Assembly (NCBI RefSeq): GCF_000244755.1
Contig: NZ_AHOO02000005.1
Location: 1,364,001-1,428,000 of the forward strand
Length of the DNA stretch: 64,000 nucleotides
From: Leptospira licerasiae serovar Varillal str. VAR 010
GTDB taxonomy: Bacteria > Spirochaetota > Leptospiria > Leptospirales > Leptospiraceae
Direction of reading: 5' to 3'
Below the pieces are notes generated by a model. That model searched no databases. It was not told the origin of the DNA and saw only the letters and a list, made by a program, of their open reading frames with translations. Each line of letters opens with the position of its first letter. Position 1 is the stretch's first letter. Positions 55,922-64,000 of the stretch are shown here, piece after piece. A program made the position numbers and the translations under genes.

Positions 55922-56692
55922 ATGAATCAATTCGGCAAGAGTCCTGTAATGAATTTTTCACTTTTAGATTTTATGAAGGGAAAAGCTCTCCGTACTTCCC
56001 TGATCTTTTTTTTAGCCTTTAGTTTCTCCGGATGTTATCCTTATTTTTTCAAGGACCGGATGTTCCGCTCCGAAGGAATGGGGTTTTTTACGATCGATAT
56101 TTCGGATCTATCCGATTTCGATAAAACTTCCAAGAATGAAGATATTAAATTGGAACATCCTATCCAATTGGATCAGGCCAAAATTAAGGACTATTTTGGA
56201 AATTTAAGATATTCTAAACGATCTTCAGTAGGTTACTTTTCGGATTTTGTATTTTCAGACCACGAGTTGGATCTATTGGCAAGGGACCTCCCTTTTACTC
56301 TAAAAAATCTTCCGAATGACAAACTTCTTTTGATCATCTCCAAATATGATGATACACAATCTGTAATCTCGTTCGACGAGGTTACCAGTTGCGTTCTGTG
56401 GGCGGCAGAGGGTAAGATCAATCTTTTATTCGGACGGGTCAAACGTGAGCTCGTGGATCGGGACGCCGCACTTGATTTTAGCCGTTGGACCAGGATCGAA
56501 AAGATCAGACTAGCTCATGGCTTTGATGGAACCGAGATTGCGGAAGGGGAGAATGTGGATTTTGGACAAATCGACGGACTTCCATTACGTAAATGGGTTG
56601 TATTCGATATGAAAAATCCAAGCAAATACAAGTTTACACCTAGAAAGCAATACCAGCCCGTTAAACTTACCGACGAGAACGATAGACCTTGA
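55922..56692 (+). CDS. Lipoprotein of unknown function
   Basis: The 256-residue protein has a hydrophobic segment ending in FSFSGC, a lipobox. The mature part is mixed alpha/beta without a recognised family; DHELDLLARDLPFTLKNLPNDKLLLIIS resembles lipoprotein segments of unknown role. The start is uncertain: ATGs at 55922, 55949 and 55973 are in frame, and the last gives the best-proportioned signal peptide. It lies 13 bases before the DUF1003 gene. Confidence 0.7.
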   Translation: MNQFGKSPVMNFSLLDFMKGKALRTSLIFFLAFSFSGCYPYFFKDRMFRSEGMGFFTIDISDLSDFDKTSKNEDIKLEHPIQLDQAKIKDYFGNLRYSKRSSVGYFSDFVFSDHELDLLARDLPFTLKNLPNDKLLLIISKYDDTQSVISFDEVTSCVLWAAEGKINLLFGRVKRELVDRDAALDFSRWTRIEKIRLAHGFDGTEIAEGENVDFGQIDGLPLRKWVVFDMKNPSKYKFTPRKQYQPVKLTDENDRP

Positions 56693-56705
56693 TCCGGATA
56701 GTAAG

Positions 56706-57392
56706 ATGGATCTCGGATATTGCTGTTTAAACCCTTCTATAACGGATCCTAAAGATCTAATCTCTTTCGAATACATCAATCCCGAAGTCTTGGATCTTAT
56801 CCAAAAAGATCCAAGATATAAAGAAGGAAGCCGGATGATCTCCTTGGGAGAATTGAATCTGGCTACAATGAAGTATATACAAGGTATGATCCAAAAGGAG
56901 ACTTCCGAATTAAGTTCCTTGGAAGAGGAAGTCAGAAACAGCCTGGAAAATCAGGAACTGATCTCCGAGGATCTCAATCAAACCTTTCAGTCCACTTTGA
57001 CTCTCGGACAAAGAGTCGCGGATAAAGTGGCGGACTTCGGCGGAAGTTGGACATTCATAATTATGTTCGGATTATCCATGGCAGTTTGGATTGCGATCAA
57101 TGTTTTCTTCTCCATTTGGAGATTTGATCCTTATCCGTTCATTTTATTGAATTTACTATTGTCAACTTTGGCCGCCATCCAAGCTCCCATCATCATGATG
57201 AGTCAGAATAGGCAAGAAGCAAAGGACAGAGCCAGGTCCGAGATGGATTATAAGATCAATCTAAAAGCCGAGTTAGAGATCCGACATCTTCACGAAAAGA
57301 TAGATCATATTCTCAAAAACCAATGGAGTAGGCTGACTGAGATCCAGCAAATCCAGATGCAGATGATGCAAATATTAGGAAATCGTAAATAA
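56706..57392 (+). CDS. DUF1003 membrane protein
   Basis: The 228-residue protein has an N-terminal soluble part, then LGQRVADKVADFGGSWTFIIMF, two membrane helices (about 115-165) and the QAPIIMMSQNRQEAKDRARSE segment that defines DUF1003. A C-terminal coiled coil follows. Function unknown. It appears cotranscribed with the lipoprotein upstream. Confidence 0.85.
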   Translation: MDLGYCCLNPSITDPKDLISFEYINPEVLDLIQKDPRYKEGSRMISLGELNLATMKYIQGMIQKETSELSSLEEEVRNSLENQELISEDLNQTFQSTLTLGQRVADKVADFGGSWTFIIMFGLSMAVWIAINVFFSIWRFDPYPFILLNLLLSTLAAIQAPIIMMSQNRQEAKDRARSEMDYKINLKAELEIRHLHEKIDHILKNQWSRLTEIQQIQMQMMQILGNRK

Positions 57393-57430
57393 GGTCGGAT
57401 CTGAGGTTTTTTTGCGTCGGTTTCTGCGAC

Positions 57431-60169
57431 CTAAATGGCCGCAGAACAACGTTTACAAAGGCCGTTATGTCTTTCTTCTGCAGGATGTCTCCAGCAGCGT
57501 GGACATTCTTCTTCCTTCGGTTTTACGACTCTAACCGAAAAATGTTCACCGGAATATTCGGACAACTGTTCTCTATCGGATTTATCGAAACCGACTTGAG
57601 AAACCGTAAAGATCAACTCCAGCGCCTCTATGGAAAAATCCTTTTGTAATTTATCTTCCGCTTTCGAGGAGATCTCCACTGCTGCTTCCAAAGATTTTCC
57701 TAATTTGCCGGCCTGTCTTGCCAACTCCAAAGTTTTGTGAACCGTTTCTCTCGCAGTCAACGCTTCTTCGAACTTAGTTTCCAATTCTTTGTTCCTTAAA
57801 GAAGAAAGATCCGGGAATTCCTCCATAAATACCGATTCTTTTTTACCATTCTCTTTCCAAACTTCTTCCGTAGTGAAACTTAAGATAGGAGCGGAATATA
57901 TACAAAGAGTTTCTAATACGATCTGAAGGGCTGTACATGAAGATCTTCTGGTTTTGGAATCCCTTCTGTCACAGTACATTCTATCCCGGATCATTTCGAA
58001 ATAGTCCTGGGAAAGTGTCACAGTGCAGAATAACAAAAGTTTCTGATATACTTGGTGGAATTGATAGTTCTCGTAATGGTATTTAAGCTCTTCCGAGAGT
58101 TGTGCCAGTTTGGAAAGATAGTATTTATCTACTTCTTCCAAATCGGAAACTTCGAGATTTTGATCGGAGGTATGTCCCGCTAAATTTCCCAAAAGATATC
58201 TGAATGTGTTCCGGATCTTTCTGTAATTATCTGCAATGATCTTGAGCCCTTCTTTTCCGACTCTTACATCGTCTCTGAAGTCTTGAGAGCTTACCCAAAG
58301 TCTGAGTATATCGGCTCCGTAAACGTTTATAATATCCGTGGTTGGGTCTATTCCATTGCCCAAAGACTTGGACATGGCCCTTCCTTGTTCGTCCAAAACA
58401 TAACCATGAGTGAGGACTGATTTATAAGGTGGAATTCCGCGTAACGCCATGGAGGGCCAAAGACTAGATTGGAACCAGCCTCTATGTTGGTCGGAACCTT
58501 CCAAATACAGATCGGCAGGGGGTTCGTTACCTCTCTCTTTTAAGACAGCAAAGTTGGAAACTCCTGAATCAAACCAAACGTCCAAAATATCTTTTCCTTT
58601 TCTAAAGGAAGAAGATCCGCATTTGGAACATTTTGATCCGGGAGGAAGAAGAGAATCCGCAGGTTCACTGTACCAGATCTCTATTCCTTTTTCTCTCACT
58701 AGATCGGTGAAGAACTTTACCGATTTTGCATCTAAATGGGTTTCATTACAATTCTCGCATGTGAATGCAGGAATAGGAACTCCCCAGTTTCTTTGCCTGG
58801 AGAGACACCAGTCCGGTCTCGTTTCCACCATGGAGCGGATCCTGGTGATTCCCCAGTTCGGGATCCAAGTTACTTTATCGATCGCTTTCAGGGACTTTTC
58901 CCTGAGTTCTTGGTAATCTATCTTAAAAAACCATTGTGGGGTCGCGCGGAAGATCAAAGGCTTCTTACTTCTCCAGCTATGAGGATAGCTATGTTCAAAC
59001 TCGGAGTAATGAAGTAGCAGACCTTTTTCTCTAAGCAATTCTACGATCTTAGGATTTGCATCCCAGACTTTGATCCCTTTCATCATAGGGAATTCGTCGG
59101 TATACCTACCGTAATCGTCTACTGGAGAATAAGGTTCTAATCCAGCGGCTAAACCGATCTTATAGTCGTCTTGCCCATGACCTGGAGCAGTATGAACGGC
59201 TCCTGTTCCAGCATCCAGAGTAACGTGTTCTCCAAAAAGAGGAATGGAATCCTGATCCAAGAACGGATGACGGAAGATCATTTTAGAAAGTTCTTCTTGG
59301 GAAACGGATATTTTTTTGGTGAGTTGGACTTCCGCAGCTTTTTCAACCGCTTCTTTTAATCCGTCAGCGAGTAGTAACTCCTCTCCATTGGGAGTTGTAT
59401 AGAAGGAATATTCGAACTTGGGATTAAAGCTGATGGCTAAGTTTGCGGGAAGAGTCCATGGAGTAGTAGTCCAGATCAGGCAGAATTTCCCAACCTGTCC
59501 CTTGATCGGAAATTTTACATAGATGGAAGGAGATTTGTGGGGATAATATTCGATTTCAGCTTCCGCGTGAGCAGTCGCAAGTTCTATACACCAATAGACA
59601 GGCTTTTTGCCTCTATATACATAACCTTTTTCGAATAGATCTCCGAAAACTTCCACGATCTTTGCCTCAAAATCAGGACTCATCGTTTTGTAGATCTTAC
59701 CTTCTTCCCAAAAGCATAAGAATCTAGAAAGATCCTGCCCTTGTTTTTGAACGAATTGTTCCGCGTAGTCTCTACAGAGTTTTCTTAATTCTTCCGGGCC
59801 GATCTCTTTCGCTTTTTTACCCAGATTCTTCAGAACTTGCACTTCGATAGGAAGACCGTGACAGTCCCAACCGGGGATCATATCCGTTTGATAGCCCGCA
59901 AAAAACTTGGACTTAACGATCATGTCCTTTAGGATCTTGTTAAGTGCGTGCCCAGTGTGAAAGTTGCCGTTTGCATAAGGAGGTCCGTCATGAAGAATGA
60001 ATTGTGGACGATCCTTTCTTTTTTCCTGCATTTTACGCAGGATCTTTTCCGACTGCCAGGTTTTGATCTGGTCAGGCTCCCTAGTGGAAAGACCCGCCTT
60101 CATTGGGAAATCCGTTTGAGGGAGTATTACGGTATTTGAATATGGATTCTTCTTATCTTCTTCTTTCAT
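57431..60169 (-). CDS. ileS: Isoleucyl-tRNA synthetase
   Basis: The 912-residue class I synthetase has [20 protein letters not shown] (HIGH-type motif), [43 protein letters not shown] (KMSKS-type) and a C-terminal zinc knuckle [11 protein letters not shown]...CKRC. The editing domain is present (about residues 190-390). It charges tRNA-Ile. It lies three bases after the leucine-rich-repeat gene, so is probably in a purL-LRR-ileS operon. Confidence 0.97.
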   Translation of the reverse strand: MKEEDKKNPYSNTVILPQTDFPMKAGLSTREPDQIKTWQSEKILRKMQEKRKDRPQFILHDGPPYANGNFHTGHALNKILKDMIVKSKFFAGYQTDMIPGWDCHGLPIEVQVLKNLGKKAKEIGPEELRKLCRDYAEQFVQKQGQDLSRFLCFWEEGKIYKTMSPDFEAKIVEVFGDLFEKGYVYRGKKPVYWCIELATAHAEAEIEYYPHKSPSIYVKFPIKGQVGKFCLIWTTTPWTLPANLAISFNPKFEYSFYTTPNGEELLLADGLKEAVEKAAEVQLTKKISVSQEELSKMIFRHPFLDQDSIPLFGEHVTLDAGTGAVHTAPGHGQDDYKIGLAAGLEPYSPVDDYGRYTDEFPMMKGIKVWDANPKIVELLREKGLLLHYSEFEHSYPHSWRSKKPLIFRATPQWFFKIDYQELREKSLKAIDKVTWIPNWGITRIRSMVETRPDWCLSRQRNWGVPIPAFTCENCNETHLDAKSVKFFTDLVREKGIEIWYSEPADSLLPPGSKCSKCGSSSFRKGKDILDVWFDSGVSNFAVLKERGNEPPADLYLEGSDQHRGWFQSSLWPSMALRGIPPYKSVLTHGYVLDEQGRAMSKSLGNGIDPTTDIINVYGADILRLWVSSQDFRDDVRVGKEGLKIIADNYRKIRNTFRYLLGNLAGHTSDQNLEVSDLEEVDKYYLSKLAQLSEELKYHYENYQFHQVYQKLLLFCTVTLSQDYFEMIRDRMYCDRRDSKTRRSSCTALQIVLETLCIYSAPILSFTTEEVWKENGKKESVFMEEFPDLSSLRNKELETKFEEALTARETVHKTLELARQAGKLGKSLEAAVEISSKAEDKLQKDFSIEALELIFTVSQVGFDKSDREQLSEYSGEHFSVRVVKPKEEECPRCWRHPAEERHNGLCKRCSAAI

Positions 60170-60172
60170 TGA

Positions 60173-60813
60173 TTAAAATTCTATCTTCACTTTAGGGAGA
60201 AGTTTTCTTGCAGATTCTATCTGAGAAGGTTTTAATCCCGTCTCTTTTAAGATCAGTAATCTTAATTTAGGATGACTGGCCAAAAATCCTAAATTTTTAG
60301 GGAATGAAGCGATCTTTCTGTTTCTTGCCAGATCTAAGACTTCCAGCTTAGGAAATCCCATCAGTATATCAATATCGGATTCTTTGAATTCGATCTTATT
60401 GGAATCCAAATAGACTGCTTCTATGGGGGTTCCGGTCAACTCTGTAGGAATTCCAACAAAGTCGTTATTTCCTGCGAAAAAAAATCTGAGTTTGGATAGT
60501 TTAGAAAAGGAAGCGGGGAGTTTTTCTATATCGTTTCCGTATATATTCAAATGTTCTAAATTACTCCAGTCTCCTGAATTTTCAGGAAGAGAAGTAAGCT
60601 CGTTCATTCTCAGATCCAACCATTTCAGATTCGGGAAAGTGAATAAAACAGGAGGAACTGTTCCGAGTTTGCCGAGGCCCAAATCCAATTTTTCCACCGA
60701 GTTTGGATTTTTAGAAGCTTCGTTTAATATCTCGGAAGCAGGTCGTCTACAGTCGGAGATAATAAAAGCGGCAAAAAGGATTAAGTAAGCGATACTTATT
60801 TTTTGGACGGATC

Positions 60814-60817
<4 letters not shown>
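60173..60817 (-). CDS. Leucine-rich-repeat lipoprotein
   Basis: The 214-residue protein has a signal ending in FIISDC (lipobox) and about five to six LRR units, e.g. LKWLDLRMNELTSLPENSG and LEHLNIYGNDIEKLPASFS. LRR proteins mediate protein contacts, and surface LRR lipoproteins in spirochaetes are candidates for host or matrix binding; no ligand is known here. It overlaps purL by four bases and is unusual as a surface-type gene between two core genes. Confidence 0.85.
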
Positions 60818-63045
<2,228 letters not shown>

Positions 63046-63122
63046 TACGGGACCAGTTTTTCGGACTTGGCCCCCACTGAAAACTATTTTAGGGCAGGGA
63101 TTTCGGCTACTGCTGGAAAGAG

Positions 63123-63485
63123 TTATAAATATTTGTATATTGCTAAGTATAAGGGAATGGCTCCAAATATCGCCGCAATCATCCATCTGGTCTGGCTTTG
63201 GATAGATTCCTGTAGGGAGCTAATCTTTTCATGGACGCGAGCAAACTCCTTATATACGTCCGTGAATTGTTCTTGGATCTTTCCGAAACCTGCATGCATT
63301 TCCGCTCGCAATTTGCCTGTCTCTTCTACGAGTCTTCTTTCGTATTTTTCCATAGATAGTTCGATCATCGTCTTGTTCCCAAATTGTTGATGCTTTTGAA
63401 TGAATTCCGCCAACTCTTCCGTAACTTCCTCTCCAAGAGATTCTTTTAATTTTTTGGGAGTTTTCGGGACTAATTCTAAACCCAT
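63123..63485 (-). CDS. Small coiled-coil protein with C-terminal membrane helix
   Basis: The 120-residue protein has a long helical, Glu/Lys/Gln-rich region (about residues 20-95) and one membrane helix at the C-terminus (MIAAIFGAIPLYLAIYKYL). The pattern resembles spirochaete and DUF1640-like tail-anchored coiled-coil proteins. The start has AGGAGA seven bases upstream. Function unknown. Confidence 0.7.
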   Translation of the reverse strand: MGLELVPKTPKKLKESLGEEVTEELAEFIQKHQQFGNKTMIELSMEKYERRLVEETGKLRAEMHAGFGKIQEQFTDVYKEFARVHEKISSLQESIQSQTRWMIAAIFGAIPLYLAIYKYL

Positions 63486-63720
63486 AGTCTATCTCCTCGT
63501 GGTTGTCTCCGCAACCACTTCTCCCGGAAACAGTTGAAAATTCGTATGTCCCGCTTGTACTTTTTATGGTTATTTAGAAAATATTAATGTTCTTGTTTTG
63601 ATTTCGGAATTTGGAATCCACATTCCAAAAAATTTTCTCTTAATTTTTACTTGCCTGGAGATAGTTTATATTGTGGGAATTTGTTTTGCGGAGGAGTATC
63701 AAGAATTTATAAAGTAATAA
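63486..63720. other. Intergenic region, no gene seen
   Basis: AT-rich stretch between the coiled-coil gene and the flavin reductase terminator. I see no coding pattern or RNA gene. Confidence 0.45.
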
Positions 63721-63758
63721 TAAAAAAGAAAGGGCAGAATGTCCTGCCCTTATTTTTT
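63721..63758 (-). terminator. Intrinsic terminator of flavin reductase gene
   Basis: The 8-bp stem AAGGGCAG / CTGCCCTT with loop AATGTC is followed on the minus strand by TCTTTTTT. Confidence 0.85.
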
Positions 63759-64000
63759 ATATATTGTGGTAGTTCCTGCGGTAATACAAAAGAGGTCTTT
63801 TTGAATCATCGGATACGGCGGATATAACTCTTCCGATCACTATTGTATGATCACCTCCATCTACTTGTTTTTCCAGTTCACATTCTATCCTGGCTAAAGT
63901 GCCGTTCAAAAAAGGTACTCCGTTATGGCCTAAGTCGCAGGCTAACTTTTGGATCAGCTCATGTTTATCTATCTTGCCGGATGCAAATTGGTTGGAGAGT
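63757..64000 (-). CDS. Flavin reductase-like protein (5' end outside window)
   Basis: The last 80 codons are visible, ending at the stop 63757-63759. They contain FASGKIDKHELIQKLAC, FLNGTLARIECELEKQ, VDGGDHTIVIGRVISAV and PLLYYRRNYHNI, the C-terminal half of an HpaC/FMN-reductase-type flavin reductase domain. Such proteins reduce flavin with NAD(P)H for a partner oxygenase. The N-terminal half and any partner gene lie beyond 64000. Confidence 0.85.
   Translation of the reverse strand, partial: LSNQFASGKIDKHELIQKLACDLGHNGVPFLNGTLARIECELEKQVDGGDHTIVIGRVISAVSDDSKRPLLYYRRNYHNI

Noticed and set aside
63046..63186. N-terminal extension of the purL frame
   Set aside because: The extra 47 residues do not match PurL and run into the next intergenic region.

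Overview
The window looks like chromosomal DNA of a spirochaete of the genus Leptospira. The evidence is moderate-to-low GC, frequent TTG/GTG starts, many short lipoproteins with a loose spirochaetal lipobox, a futalosine-pathway menaquinone gene (mqnA), a meso-diaminopimelate-type MurE, and several spirochaete-type proteins of unknown function. I cannot tell the species or the pathogen/saprophyte subclade from the sequence alone. I recognised no tRNA, rRNA, insertion sequence, prophage or CRISPR array.

Layout. 1-3.8 kb: a partial GAF-GAF-SpoIIE phosphatase (minus), a membrane metallophosphoesterase, a MORN-repeat lipoprotein and a DoxX protein. 3.9-11.8 kb: a complete minus-strand haem acquisition operon. 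From its promoter it reads: unknown lipoprotein, HmuY-like lipoprotein, TonB-dependent receptor, HmuT, HmuU, HmuV, HmuS. It ends in a strong hairpin, and three TGAG/CTCA inverted repeats sit around its start. 12.2-16.0 kb: a host-attachment/eRF1-like protein, an FGGY sugar kinase, a small unknown protein and an alpha/beta hydrolase. 16.2-19.6 kb: a GAF-SpoIIE-TPR phosphatase and the ammonium transporter AmtB, both downstream of a near-consensus sigma-54 promoter. 19.6-26.9 kb: a lipoprotein, mqnA, STAS-cheR-rhodanese genes and two tandem chemoreceptors.

27.2-34.9 kb: a reduced division/cell-wall cluster (rsmH, ftsL-like, murE, mraY, ftsW, murG, murC), with murF alone at 44.4-45.8 kb. 35.0-42.7 kb: an AT-rich surface-polysaccharide cluster (three glycosyltransferases, a flippase, a pyruvyltransferase-like protein, an acyltransferase). 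42.8-44.4 kb: purE-purK. 45.9-50.9 kb: a tight five-gene operon (oxidoreductase, UbiB-type kinase, lspA, cyclic-nucleotide-binding protein, PerM-type permease). 50.9-57.4 kb: an acetate symporter pair, a nitrilase-fold protein lacking its catalytic residues, a large unknown cytoplasmic protein, a STAS protein, a lipoprotein and a DUF1003 protein. 57.4-63.5 kb: ileS, a leucine-rich-repeat lipoprotein and purL in one operon, then a small coiled-coil membrane protein. The right edge holds the 3' part of a flavin reductase gene.

Themes. Haem uptake is covered from surface lipoproteins to cytoplasmic haem handling. Two PP2C phosphatases and two STAS proteins imply partner-switching signalling, and one phosphatase is tied to nitrogen by its promoter and by amtB. 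Peptidoglycan genes sit next to polysaccharide genes, and lspA serves a window that itself encodes at least seven predicted lipoproteins. The most distinctive items are the HmuY-containing haem locus with its operators, the sigma-54 phosphatase-amtB unit, the nitrilase pseudoenzyme, a folded intergenic palindrome at 20.3 kb, and a 21-bp perfect palindrome between murC and the polysaccharide cluster.
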